Assembly (NCBI GenBank): GCA_025925185.1
Contig: JAICLV010000045.1
Coordinates: forward strand, 1 to 16,630
Source: Acidothermaceae bacterium
GTDB taxonomy: Bacteria; Actinomycetota; Actinomycetes; Acidothermales; Acidothermaceae
DNA length: 16,630 bases
Direction of reading: 5' to 3'
Shown here: positions 1-9,555 of the stretch, piece by piece
Layout: each line of letters starts with the position of its first letter
How positions within the stretch are numbered: position 1 is the first letter of the stretch
Made by a program: the position numbers and the translations under genes
Notes under the pieces: generated by a model
What the model saw: only the letters and a program-made list of their open reading frames with translations
Told to the model about the DNA's origin: nothing
Database searches by the model: none

Positions 1-2760
<2,760 letters not shown>

Positions 2761-2776
2761 CCGAGTCGGCGGCGAA

Positions 2777-3091
2777 TCAGCCTGCGTTCGACAACTCTCC
2801 TACGTGCTCGTGGTCGCTGTAGATTTTTCTGCTCCCGTCGGGGTACTGGGCGACCGGCACCACGACGCCGTCGCTGCAGGTGTGCAGGTACATCAGGGTT
2901 TCTCCGACGACGGCGTACGCCCGCGCTTCGTCGACATACTCATCGCCGTAATCGGCTCGCCACTTCGCGCGCTCGGCTTCGGTGTGCTCCTGCTCGGCCG
3001 CGTGTGCGACCTTCCCGACCATGTCATCGATCGCCCGTCTGTCGAGCACGACGATTTCGGGCCGCGACCGCACGTTCGCGTCGTCGGTCAT
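2777..3091 (-). CDS. Hypothetical protein, 104 aa
   Basis: I do not recognise a family. It is a small, hydrophilic, acidic protein with a helical Glu/Ala-rich centre (AHAAEQEHTEAERAKWRADYG) and a C-terminal part that reads like short beta strands (GETLMYLHTCSDGVVVPVAQ, PDGSRKIYS). There is no signal peptide or membrane segment and only one Cys. The start is well supported: AGGAGG sits 5 nt upstream of the ATG at 3091. It lies 78 bp downstream of the TRIC gene on the same strand, so it may be the last gene of that transcript. Reality as a gene is supported by the ribosome binding site and protein-like composition. Confidence 0.65.
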   Translation of the reverse strand: MTDDANVRSRPEIVVLDRRAIDDMVGKVAHAAEQEHTEAERAKWRADYGDEYVDEARAYAVVGETLMYLHTCSDGVVVPVAQYPDGSRKIYSDHEHVGELSNAG

Positions 3092-3169
3092 CGCCGCCTC
3101 CTGATGGCTAGATCGCCTCGCATCCGTTCGGTTGTGCCCCGCCGCGCCGCGGCGAACCGCTCTACGAAG

Positions 3170-3814
3170 TCACTCGTGCGTACGCCCCGGGGGCGCGGGC
3201 GCGTTGAGATTCAAATGGACCCCGAGCATTCGCAAGCCGAAACACGCGGCGGCCGCACCCAGCGCAGCCGGAATGCCGTAGACGTGGAGCCGCTCGGTGA
3301 CGACGGTGATGGTGGCGCCGAGGAGGGCGGGAATCGCGTACAGCCCGCTCCTTAGCACCGACGGAACCTCGCGAATCAGCACGTCGCGAATGGTGCCGCC
3401 TCCGACACCGGTCACCACACCGAGAATCACGGCCTGCCCGGCACCGACGCCGAAAGCCAGCGATTTGCTCGCCCCCGTCACCGCAAACAGGCTCAAGCCC
3501 GCCGCGTCGAGAACCGTTATGGGTCCGAGCAGCTTGTCGAGGCGGCGGCTGAACGCGAACGCGAGCACCCCTCCGGCCGCCGCGACGGTCAGATAACGCC
3601 AGTCACGAAAAGTGGCTGGCGGAACGTCGCCGATGAGCACGTCGCGGACGATCCCCCCGCCGATGGCGGTGATCATGGCCAACGCCACGACGCCGACAAT
3701 GTCGAGTCGCGCGGCGCGCACCGCGGTGAGCGCGCCGTTAAGCGCGAACGCGAAGGTGCCGGTCAAATCCAGCGCGAGCAAGAGCGGCGGCTCGGTGCTG
3801 GTCACGCGGTACAC
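3170..3814 (-). CDS. TRIC/UPF0126 (YicG-like) membrane cation channel family protein
   Basis: Integral membrane protein of about 214 residues made of two homologous halves, as is usual for the bacterial TRIC (UPF0126) family. Structures of prokaryotic members show trimeric cation channels; transport by this protein is inferred. The diagnostic repeated motif occurs twice: GGGIVRDVLIGDVPP near residues 52-66 and GGGTIRDVLIREVPS near 138-152, each between hydrophobic helices; about seven membrane segments are visible. The GTG at 3814 is the longest start. A GGGAAAGG sequence overlaps that codon, so the GTG three codons downstream (3805) has better Shine-Dalgarno spacing. Its 5' end lies 6 bp after the monooxygenase stop, indicating co-transcription. 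Confidence 0.88.
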   Translation of the reverse strand: MYRVTSTEPPLLLALDLTGTFAFALNGALTAVRAARLDIVGVVALAMITAIGGGIVRDVLIGDVPPATFRDWRYLTVAAAGGVLAFAFSRRLDKLLGPITVLDAAGLSLFAVTGASKSLAFGVGAGQAVILGVVTGVGGGTIRDVLIREVPSVLRSGLYAIPALLGATITVVTERLHVYGIPAALGAAAACFGLRMLGVHLNLNAPAPPGRTHE

Positions 3815-3820
3815 CTTTCC

Positions 3821-4960
3821 CTACGGCGCTCCGACTTCGCCACCGGCGCGGTCCGATAGCAGCGTGCTGGTCGCCCGAAGCCCCGCGGCGTAAAGCCATG
3901 TGACCGGACGCGAGGGCAGCCGATTCAGCCGCGTCCAGGGCCGACCTTGCTGCGTCGTCGCCAGCACGGCCAATCGTGACACGGTGGCGACGCGACGACG
4001 ACGGATCGTTTCGTAGCGGCGCAAACCGCGGGTCACGTCGTCGGACGACAACTCGCGCGCCAGCACCCACGCGTCTTCGAGCGATTGATTGGCGCCCTGG
4101 GCGAGGGCGGGTGGCATCACATGAGCCGCGTCACCGACCAGCGTCGTACGCGCACCTCCCCACACCTTCGCAACCCGGTGCCGAACGTGCGGAAAGAACT
4201 CCGCGTCATCGAGGCACGCCAACACGGTTGGCGTCGGCTCGACCCACCCGCCGAAACGGGCGCGCAGCATCTCGGCAGGCGCGGGTGACACTTCCTCGGA
4301 CGGCGGGGAAGGCACCTCGAACCACCATTGCAAGAGTCCTTCGCCCGCAGGCAAGAACCCGGCTACCCCGCCCGCGCCGATAACGTTGACGCCGACCGAT
4401 CCCCGCGCGAGCGGGAGGTCGTTTTCGATGAGCCCCTGCCACGTCGCCCAACCGGTTGGACGCGCCTCGCCCCCGACGAACTCATTGCGCACGATCGACC
4501 GGTGACCGTCAGCGCCGACGACCAGGTCGGCGACGACGGAGGCACCGTCGGCGCAACTGACCCGCGCCCCTGACGCGTCGAGCCGCACCGCGGTCACCTC
4601 CTGGCCGTATCGCACAACGCCGAGCGGCAGCGTCACGGCCAGTCTCTCGACAAGCCGACGCCGCGGGATCGTCAGCGCGCCGAACCGCAGCCTGCTCCGG
4701 ATCGAGGCGACGTCGACGCGCCACACGGGTTTCCCGTTCGCCCGCCAGGCCTCGAAGGCGTCGATCTGCCGACCGAACCCGCCGAGGTCGACGCCCAACT
4801 CGTCGAGCGCCTGAAGCCCGTTGCTCCACAACGTCAGCGCGCCGCCCGCGGCCCGCAAGACCGGGGACCGCTCGAGCACCATGACGTCGTGCCCGGCCCC
4901 GAGCAGGCCTCGGGCGGCAGCCAGGCCCGCGACACCGGCACCGACCACGACCACGCGCAT
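3821..4960 (-). CDS. FAD-dependent monooxygenase (PHBH-like group A flavoprotein)
   Basis: A 379-residue aromatic-hydroxylase-type flavoprotein, expected to use FAD and NAD(P)H to hydroxylate a small organic substrate that cannot be named from sequence. It shows the N-terminal Rossmann dinucleotide motif GAGVAG (residues 7-12) with the ribose-binding Glu30, the DG motif in VVGADGHRSIVR (about 148-158) and the second FAD motif GDAAHVMPPALAQGANQSLED (about 276-296). Length is normal for single-component enzymes. It begins 21 bp after the Ada-AlkA stop and ends 6 bp before the TRIC gene, so co-transcription is likely. There is no Shine-Dalgarno before the ATG; instead TGTAAT lies 7 nt upstream, so an internal leaderless promoter is also possible. 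Confidence 0.9.
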   Translation of the reverse strand: MRVVVVGAGVAGLAAARGLLGAGHDVMVLERSPVLRAAGGALTLWSNGLQALDELGVDLGGFGRQIDAFEAWRANGKPVWRVDVASIRSRLRFGALTIPRRRLVERLAVTLPLGVVRYGQEVTAVRLDASGARVSCADGASVVADLVVGADGHRSIVRNEFVGGEARPTGWATWQGLIENDLPLARGSVGVNVIGAGGVAGFLPAGEGLLQWWFEVPSPPSEEVSPAPAEMLRARFGGWVEPTPTVLACLDDAEFFPHVRHRVAKVWGGARTTLVGDAAHVMPPALAQGANQSLEDAWVLARELSSDDVTRGLRRYETIRRRRVATVSRLAVLATTQQGRPWTRLNRLPSRPVTWLYAAGLRATSTLLSDRAGGEVGAP

Positions 4961-4981
4961 GCGGGCTATTACATCGTCAAC

Positions 4982-6517
4982 TCACGCGATCTTCTCGTCG
5001 TCAGCCCGCACCGGCCGGGGCACCGCGGCGGCCCAGACGTGTTGCATCGCATACGACCGCCAGGGTCGCCAGTTGCGCGAGATCTCGTCGGCCGCCCGTG
5101 ATTCGCCCGGTAGCCCCATCGCGCGCAAACCCTGTCGCACGCCAAGGTCGCTCGGCAGGAAGACGTCGGGGTCGCCGAGCGCGCGCATCGCCACGTACGA
5201 CGCCGTCCACGGCCCGATGCCTGGCAACTCCAACATGCGGGCGACCGCCTCGTCACGGTCGCAACCGGGGCCGAGCGCGAGATCTCCGGACTCAACCGCG
5301 CGCGCCAATGCCACGAGGGCGGCAGCACGTGTGCGAGGTATGCCGAATGTGCCGGGATCGGCGGCCGCGATCGCCGCCGCCGTGGGAAAAAGGCGCGTCA
5401 ACGTCGAATCGGCGATCGGCGACGGCTCGCCGTAACCGCGTGCCAAGCGTGCGGCCAACGTTCGCGCGCCCGCGACACTCACCTGCTGGCCAAGCACCGC
5501 ACGCATCGCCAACTCGAAGCCGTCGACGTGACCGGGCGCGCGGCGTCCAGGCGACGAGCGAACGCTCGACGCGAGCACGTCGTCCGATCTCAAGAACTCG
5601 TCAATCGCCGGCGAATCGGCGTCAAGGTCGAGCAACCGGCGCGACCTGGCTACCGCCGACGCGAGGTCGCGCAAGTCGCAAAGCCTTAGGGTGCAGGCAA
5701 TCCAGCCTTGCTCGTTCCATCGTGACGACGGGTCGCCAACCGCCTCGGGATCGCCCAACTCGATGACGCCAGGGCCGTGCGCGAGCGAGACGGTCCGGCG
5801 GTAGCCGTACGCGGTGCCGGTCTCCACGCAGGGCGCCGCGCGCGTGGCGAGAAACCTGAACAGCGACGTCGCGTCGAACGGCCGGCGAAAGGGCAGTCGC
5901 AGCGTGACGGTGCCCACGCCGCTGGGATGACGCGCCACGGCGTCCGGACGACGTGCGGCCCGCAGCTGCGACGGCGTCATCGCGAAGATCTCGCGCATCG
6001 TGTCGTTGAACTGTCGAATGCTGGAAAAACCTGCTGCGAAAGCGACGTCGCCGATCTGCAGGTCTGTCGTCTCGAGCAGCACCCGCGCGGTTTGCGAGCG
6101 CTGCGCGCGGGCCAACGCCAAAGGTCCGGCGCCGACCTCGGCCAGCAGTTGCCGATGCAGGTGCCGCTCGCTGTATCCGACGCGGCGCGCCAGTCCGCTC
6201 ACGCCCTCACGATCAACGACGCCGTCGGCGATCAGCCGCATGGCGCGACCCACTAGGTCGGCCCGCATGTTCCACTCCGGCGAGCCGGGAGCCGCGTCGG
6301 GGCGGCAGCGTTTGCATGCTCGGAACCCCATGTCTTGGGCCGCCGCCGCAGTCGGCACGAAGACCACGTTGGCGCGCTTCGGTGTGGTCGCCGGGCAACT
6401 GGGCCGACAGTAGATCTTCGTCGTGTGCACGCAGGTGAGGAACCAGCCGTCGAATCGCGGATCTTTGCTCGAGACCGCGGCGTACCTCGCGTCGTCCGTT
6501 AACACATTCACGAGCAT
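4982..6517 (-). CDS. alkA: Ada-type methyl sensor/AraC regulator fused to AlkA 3-methyladenine DNA glycosylase
   Basis: A 511-residue multidomain protein of the adaptive response to alkylation. Residues 1-80 form the Ada zinc domain that takes a methyl group from DNA phosphotriesters: Cys37, Cys41, Cys68 and Cys71, with Cys37 (in YCRPSCPA) the expected acceptor. About 85-185 is an AraC-type DNA-binding domain (ERHLHRQLLAEVGAGP, QFNDTMREIF). About 200-310 is the AlkA N-terminal domain, and 320-500 the helix-hairpin-helix glycosylase with LPGIGPWTASYVAMR and the catalytic Asp457 in VFLPSDLGVRQ. No Ogt methyltransferase domain is present. This matches the mycobacterial alkA (Ada-AlkA) architecture. 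The ATG at 6517 has only a weak ribosome binding site; a GTG two codons later is an alternative. It heads the minus-strand run and is divergent from arfB. Confidence 0.93.
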   Translation of the reverse strand: MLVNVLTDDARYAAVSSKDPRFDGWFLTCVHTTKIYCRPSCPATTPKRANVVFVPTAAAAQDMGFRACKRCRPDAAPGSPEWNMRADLVGRAMRLIADGVVDREGVSGLARRVGYSERHLHRQLLAEVGAGPLALARAQRSQTARVLLETTDLQIGDVAFAAGFSSIRQFNDTMREIFAMTPSQLRAARRPDAVARHPSGVGTVTLRLPFRRPFDATSLFRFLATRAAPCVETGTAYGYRRTVSLAHGPGVIELGDPEAVGDPSSRWNEQGWIACTLRLCDLRDLASAVARSRRLLDLDADSPAIDEFLRSDDVLASSVRSSPGRRAPGHVDGFELAMRAVLGQQVSVAGARTLAARLARGYGEPSPIADSTLTRLFPTAAAIAAADPGTFGIPRTRAAALVALARAVESGDLALGPGCDRDEAVARMLELPGIGPWTASYVAMRALGDPDVFLPSDLGVRQGLRAMGLPGESRAADEISRNWRPWRSYAMQHVWAAAVPRPVRADDEKIA

Positions 6518-6547
6518 GCCTGAGCGGATCGCGGACAGCTAGCGGCA

Positions 6548-6581
6548 TTCGGACGCGTGGGCGCTCCCCGATAATCGGTGT
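6548..6581 (+). promoter_or_regulatory. arfB promoter, leaderless type
   Basis: GATAAT at 6570-6575 is a good -10 hexamer and TTCGGA at 6548-6553 a plausible -35 with a 16-bp spacer. The ATG begins exactly 7 bases after the end of the -10 box, so transcription should start at or very near the A of the start codon. No Shine-Dalgarno is present, which fits a leaderless mRNA. Confidence 0.6.
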
Positions 6582-7019
6582 ATGCCTGACGCCGCGGAGT
6601 TGACGGTGACGCCGCGCATCGTGATCCCCGCCAACGAGCTGAGCTGGCGGTTCTCGCGCAGTAGCGGTCCGGGTGGTCAAGGCGTCAACACCACCGACAG
6701 CCGCGTCGAGTTGTCTTTCGACGTCGCCAACTCTGTCGCGTTACCGGCGAATTTGCGCGACCGCGCGCTGAGCCGGCTCGCCGCCAGGCTCGTCGACGGC
6801 GTGCTCACCACGACGGCGTCGGAGCACCGCTCACAGTTGCGGAACCGGCAGGCCGCCGCGACCCGTATGGCCGCGGTGTTGCGCGCAGCGATCGCGCCCC
6901 CGCAAAAACCGCGGCGGCCGACCGCGCCGTCACGTGCTGCGGTCGAGCGTCGGCTCACCGACAAGAAGGCCCAGTCGCAGCGCAAGGCGCACCGACGCCG
7001 GCCAACCGGCGACTGGTGA
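6582..7019 (+). CDS. arfB: ArfB/YaeJ-type alternative ribosome-rescue peptidyl-tRNA hydrolase
   Basis: Releases nascent chains from ribosomes stalled on mRNAs without a stop codon, by hydrolysing peptidyl-tRNA in the P site. The 145-residue length is typical for the family. The catalytic GGQ is at residues 31-33 in SSGPGGQGVNTTDSRVEL, and the C-terminus is the strongly basic tail (DKKAQSQRKAHRRRP) that enters the empty mRNA channel. There is no codon-recognition domain, which separates it from RF1 and RF2. It is divergent from ada-alkA, with 64 bp between starts, and appears to be transcribed alone from a leaderless promoter. Downstream lies a gene-poor stretch. Confidence 0.93.
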   Translation: MPDAAELTVTPRIVIPANELSWRFSRSSGPGGQGVNTTDSRVELSFDVANSVALPANLRDRALSRLAARLVDGVLTTTASEHRSQLRNRQAAATRMAAVLRAAIAPPQKPRRPTAPSRAAVERRLTDKKAQSQRKAHRRRPTGDW

Positions 7020-7252
7020 CACATGGGCCGTCGCGGCCTGCGGGGTGATCGCTGGCAGGTGTCGGACGACGGGCGGCGCGCTCGGCAGCGGACGGTCGAC
7101 GATCCGCACCGCGAGCACCGTCGGCACCGCCAACGCCAAGCCGCCGACCACGGACGTGAAGGCGGGAAGGGTCCAGCCGTGTGGTCGGTGCGGGCGTCGT
7201 TGGGCCACGCCCAATAGACGAGCGCGGCGCCCGCTTGGTTGCCTGCGACGGC
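7020..7252 (-). pseudogene. Possible remnant of a membrane-protein gene, frameshifted and truncated
   Basis: This stretch has no intact gene but is not featureless. On the minus strand, 7252 to about 7164 reads in one frame as a protein-like GC3-rich segment (AGNQAGAALVYWAWPNDART), directly after an in-frame TAA at 7255-7253. From 7163 the neighbouring frame continues as a hydrophobic GC3-rich segment (AFTSVVGGLALAVPTVLAVR). One extra C in the CCC run at 7166-7164 would join the two. No start codon precedes the first segment, and the second frame runs on into the antisense of arfB. The family is not recognised. Chance coding-like composition in high-GC DNA is the alternative. Confidence 0.3.
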
Positions 7253-7263
7253 TTAGAAGATTC

Positions 7264-7476
7264 TCAAGACTTCGGCTGCTGCGGCGGCACGGTGTCATGC
7301 CTCGCCGCGTCGGGCTTTGCGTCCTCGTCGTTCATTCGCTGGACCTTGCGCAGGTGCTTGTTCATCGAGCGGAACAAGAAGAAGACGACGATCGCAAGCA
7401 AGACAAACACCAGCAGGCCCCAGGCGCCGTTCATGTTCTTGGGCGCGTCGTCGGCGGCCGCCAGCAGGAGATTCAT
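7264..7476 (-). CDS. Small single-pass membrane protein downstream of mca
   Basis: A 70-residue protein with a short N-terminal region, one hydrophobic segment at about 18-36 ([19 protein letters not shown]), then a basic stretch ([12 protein letters not shown]) and an acidic, Pro-rich tail, suggesting a membrane anchor with a cytoplasmic C-terminus by the positive-inside rule. Its ATG overlaps the mca stop in an ATGA arrangement, so the two are translationally coupled. A small membrane protein next to mca is also found in mycobacteria (Rv1083 after mca/Rv1082), which argues that it is real and functionally linked. No catalytic role is known. Confidence 0.8.
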   Translation of the reverse strand: MNLLLAAADDAPKNMNGAWGLLVFVLLAIVVFFLFRSMNKHLRKVQRMNDEDAKPDAARHDTVPPQQPKS

Positions 7477-8360
7477 GCGATCACACCTTCACGTAGCCCC
7501 GCGAACAGATCGTCCTCGGGCACCTTTGAGTCAACCAGAGACCGGGCGAGCTCGTAGTCCTCGGTCGGCCAGGCCGCCTGCTGCAGGGCGAGCGGGACGG
7601 CGAACCACGGCCCGTCCGGGTCGACCTGTGTAGCGTGGGCGCGCAACGCGTCCTCGCGCACGCCGAAGTAGTCGGCACACCGAACGCGTGTCGTGACACG
7701 ATGCGCCTGGACGGATGCGTCAGTGTTCGCCACCCACTCCGCCAACCGCTCGGTGTAAGGCGACTCGAGGCCGCGCGCCAACATCGCGTCGTGCAGCGCC
7801 TGGATCCGGGCAAGGTGGAAAGTCCAGTGGTAGTAGAGCTTCAACGGTTGCCACGGCTCCCCGGTGCCGGGGTAGCGGTCAGGGTCGCCGGCGGCCTCGA
7901 ACGCCTCGACCGAGACGCGGTGGCACATCACGTGATCAGGATGCGGGTACCCGCCGTTCTCGTCGTAGGTGACCATGACGTGCGGCCGCTCGCGACGCAC
8001 GATCTCAACCAGCGGCGCGGCCGCGACCTCGATCGGCTGAATCGCGAAGCACCCCTCGGGCAACGGCGGCAACGGGTCGCCCTCTGGAAGCCCGGAGTCG
8101 ACGAAACCCAGCCAGCAGTGGCGTACGCCCAATATCCGCTCGGCCTCTTCCATCTCGGCGCGGCGGATGTTCGCCAGATCGGCGAGCACATCCGGACGAT
8201 CCATCGCGGGGTTGAGGATCGAGCCGCGCTCGCCCCCGGTCAAGGTCACGACGAGGACGTCGACGCCCTCGTCGACGTAGCGCGCCATCGTCGCGGCGCC
8301 CTTGCTCGACTCGTCGTCCGGGTGAGCGTGGACGGCCATCATCCGTAAACGTTCGGTCAC
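7473..8360 (-). CDS. mca: Mycothiol S-conjugate amidase
   Basis: Zinc amidase that cleaves mycothiol S-conjugates into GlcN-Ins and a mercapturic acid that is exported; it detoxifies electrophiles and antibiotics. It belongs to the MshB/Mca LmbE-like family. With the GTG start at 8360 the protein has 295 residues and begins with [20 protein letters not shown], aligning with known Mca N-termini. Metal ligands are His13 and Asp16 in HAHPDDE and His143 in GGYPHPDH, with Asp15 as the general base. [20 protein letters not shown] is characteristic of Mca rather than MshB. GGGGA lies 4 nt before the GTG. An ATG at 8399 would add 13 unconserved residues. It is divergent from greA and overlaps the small membrane gene by 4 bp. 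Confidence 0.93.
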   Translation of the reverse strand: MTERLRMMAVHAHPDDESSKGAATMARYVDEGVDVLVVTLTGGERGSILNPAMDRPDVLADLANIRRAEMEEAERILGVRHCWLGFVDSGLPEGDPLPPLPEGCFAIQPIEVAAAPLVEIVRRERPHVMVTYDENGGYPHPDHVMCHRVSVEAFEAAGDPDRYPGTGEPWQPLKLYYHWTFHLARIQALHDAMLARGLESPYTERLAEWVANTDASVQAHRVTTRVRCADYFGVREDALRAHATQVDPDGPWFAVPLALQQAAWPTEDYELARSLVDSKVPEDDLFAGLREGVIA

Positions 8361-8395
8361 GAATCCCCAGCCTGCCGCAGCGGTCGGATAGTCAC

Positions 8396-8423
8396 CCATT
8401 CATTTTGGCCCGCTCATTTTGGC
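8396..8423 (-). repeat. 14-bp direct tandem repeat upstream of mca
   Basis: On the minus strand two adjacent 14-bp units, GCCAAAATGAGCGG (8423-8410) and GCCAAAATGAATGG (8409-8396), match at 12 positions. Each contains CAAAAT, a possible -10 hexamer. If the second one is used, transcription would start near 8395, downstream of the ATG at 8399, supporting the GTG at 8360 as the mca start. A regulator binding site is the other reading. Confidence 0.4.
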
Positions 8424-8424
8424 T

Positions 8425-8440
8425 CCGCCCCGGCGGGCGG
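8425..8440. other. GC-rich inverted repeat in the mca-greA intergenic region
   Basis: CCGCCC (8425-8430) and GGGCGG (8435-8440) around a CGGC loop. There is no T-run on either side, so it is not a classical terminator; it could be an operator or chance in GC-rich DNA. Confidence 0.25.
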
Positions 8441-8498
8441 GTTCGCGTAGGCCCCGACACGAAACGCCAACCGGTTGTAGCCTTGATGTTCACCCTCA

Positions 8499-8526
8499 AT
8501 GCGGATCGTGCTGATCCGGCATTTTT
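8499..8526 (+). terminator. Terminator/attenuator-like hairpin in the greA leader
   Basis: ATGCGGATC (8499-8507) pairs with GATCCGGCAT (8513-8522) around a GTGCT loop, giving 9 pairs with one bulged base, followed at once by a T-run (8522-8526). It ends 29 bases before the greA start. The next gene upstream (mca) is transcribed the other way, so the only plus-strand transcript it can end is the greA leader itself. This suggests premature termination or an independent short leader RNA. Confidence 0.55.
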
Positions 8527-8545
8527 CGAGAGTCTGAAGCAACGC

Positions 8546-8551
8546 GAGGAG
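8546..8551 (+). promoter_or_regulatory. greA ribosome binding site
   Basis: GAGGAG ends 4 bases before the GTG at 8556, supporting that start over other in-frame codons. Confidence 0.7.
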
Positions 8552-8555
8552 CACC

Positions 8556-9050
8556 GTGACGGAGACCACCGCCAACGTCACCTGGTTGACCCAGGAGGCG
8601 TACGACCGGCTGACGGCCGAGTACGAGCGCCTTTCAGGTCCAGCACGTACCGAAATCGCGCAGAAGATCGAATCCGCGCGCGAAGAGGGCGACCTGCGGG
8701 AGAACGGTGGCTATCACGCGGCGAAAGAAGAGCAGGGCAAGATGGAGGCCCGCATCCGCCAGCTGCGGCAGTTGCTCGACCACGCGAAGGTCGGCGAGGC
8801 CCCGCCCGACGACGGCGTCGTCGAGCCAGGCATGGTCGTGACCGTTCGCTACGAGGGCGACGACGAGACCCTCACCTTCCTGCTCGGGTCCCGCGAGGAC
8901 GGCGGCAAGCCGATCGACGTCTACTCCCCGAGCTCTCCTTTGGGCGCGGCACTTTTCGGCAAAAAGGTCGGCGAGACGGCGAGCTACACGCTCCCCAACG
9001 GCAACACGATGTCGGTCGAGATCGTCGACGCCAAGCCATACACCGGCTGA
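8556..9050 (+). CDS. greA: Transcription elongation factor GreA
   Basis: Rescues backtracked RNA polymerase by stimulating cleavage of the nascent RNA 3' end through the secondary channel. At 164 residues it has normal length. An N-terminal antiparallel coiled coil (about 12-82) carries the conserved tip [20 protein letters not shown], in which Asp46 and Glu49 are the acidic residues that position the catalytic metal. The C-terminal FKBP-like domain (about 88-160) follows, with [15 protein letters not shown]. The start is GTG with a good ribosome binding site. The last codons (KPYTG and stop) are copied in a 16-bp tandem repeat directly downstream. The gene is divergent from mca, a neighbour pairing seen in other actinobacteria, although mycobacteria have an extra membrane-protein gene between the two. 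Confidence 0.96.
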   Translation: MTETTANVTWLTQEAYDRLTAEYERLSGPARTEIAQKIESAREEGDLRENGGYHAAKEEQGKMEARIRQLRQLLDHAKVGEAPPDDGVVEPGMVVTVRYEGDDETLTFLLGSREDGGKPIDVYSPSSPLGAALFGKKVGETASYTLPNGNTMSVEIVDAKPYTG

Positions 9051-9098
9051 GCCCTACACCGGCTGAGCCCTACACCGGCTGAGCCCTACACCGGCTGA
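9039..9098. repeat. 16-bp tandem repeat joining the 3' ends of greA and the Lrp gene
   Basis: The unit tacaccggctgagccc occurs at 9039-9054, 9055-9070 and 9071-9086, identical each time, then a partial 12-bp copy at 9087-9098. The first copy holds the last greA codons and its TGA. The boundary of the last copies supplies the TAG stop (9088-9086) and final residues (QPV) of the convergent Lrp gene. As 16 is not a multiple of three, each added copy shifts the frame. Confidence 0.95.
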
Positions 9099-9550
9099 CC
9101 TTCGGCGCGCACCAGCGGCAGCGTGCGGTAGGGCACCGGCGTCGACAGCGCGATGACGGTCGACGTCCGCACGATGCCGTCGAAATCGACGACGCGGTCG
9201 ACGATCGCCTGCAGATCGGCGTTCGACTTCGCGACGACCCGGCAGAGCAGGTCGCCGGGCCCGGTGATCGTGTGCACCTCCAACACCTGCGGGATCTCCG
9301 CCAGGTGCTGCTGCACGTCACGACCGCGACCCTGGCGGATCTCGATGGTGGCGAACGCCGTCACCCTGTAGCCCAGCGCGGCCGGGTCGACGTCGGGACC
9401 GAAGCCGCGCACCACGTGGCTGACCAGCAGCCGGTCGAGCCGGGCCTGCGCCGTGCCGCGGGCCACACCGAGCCGGCGGGCAATCTCCAGCACGCCGATC
9501 CGTGGCTGATCGTGCAAGAGCTCCACCAGCCGGACGTCGAGCGCGTCCAT
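9086..9550 (-). CDS. Lrp/AsnC-family transcriptional regulator
   Basis: A 154-residue one-component regulator. An N-terminal helix-turn-helix (about 4-55; LEIARRLGVARGTAQARLDR) is followed by the ligand-binding RAM domain (about 62-140; AFATIEIRQGRGRDVQQHL and EVHTITGPGDLLCRVVAKSN). The family binds amino acids or related effectors and forms dimers to octamers. It is divergently placed to hppD, so control of tyrosine/4-hydroxyphenylpyruvate catabolism, and of itself, is the likely role; the effector is unknown. The ATG at 9550 is chosen because AGGAGG lies 5 nt upstream; the GTG two codons earlier overlaps that site. The last three residues and stop are encoded by the 16-bp tandem repeat. Confidence 0.9.
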   Translation of the reverse strand: MDALDVRLVELLHDQPRIGVLEIARRLGVARGTAQARLDRLLVSHVVRGFGPDVDPAALGYRVTAFATIEIRQGRGRDVQQHLAEIPQVLEVHTITGPGDLLCRVVAKSNADLQAIVDRVVDFDGIVRTSTVIALSTPVPYRTLPLVRAEGQPV

Positions 9551-9555
9551 GCCCA

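Noticed and set aside
7023..7217. Short plus-strand frame after arfB
   Set aside because: The translation is Arg/His/Gly-rich in the manner of an off-frame read and lacks a ribosome binding site.
6930..7298. A continuous 122-codon minus-strand frame
   Set aside because: Its first third looks out of frame and its last third is antisense to arfB. Only the middle part is protein-like, so it is reported as a possible remnant rather than a gene.
8405..9082. Long plus-strand frame covering greA in another phase
   Set aside because: It is very Arg/Gly-rich and overlaps greA, whose family match is unambiguous; a shadow.
9039..9098. CRISPR-like array
   Set aside because: The repeat is contiguous with a 16-bp period and no spacers, and no cas genes are present.
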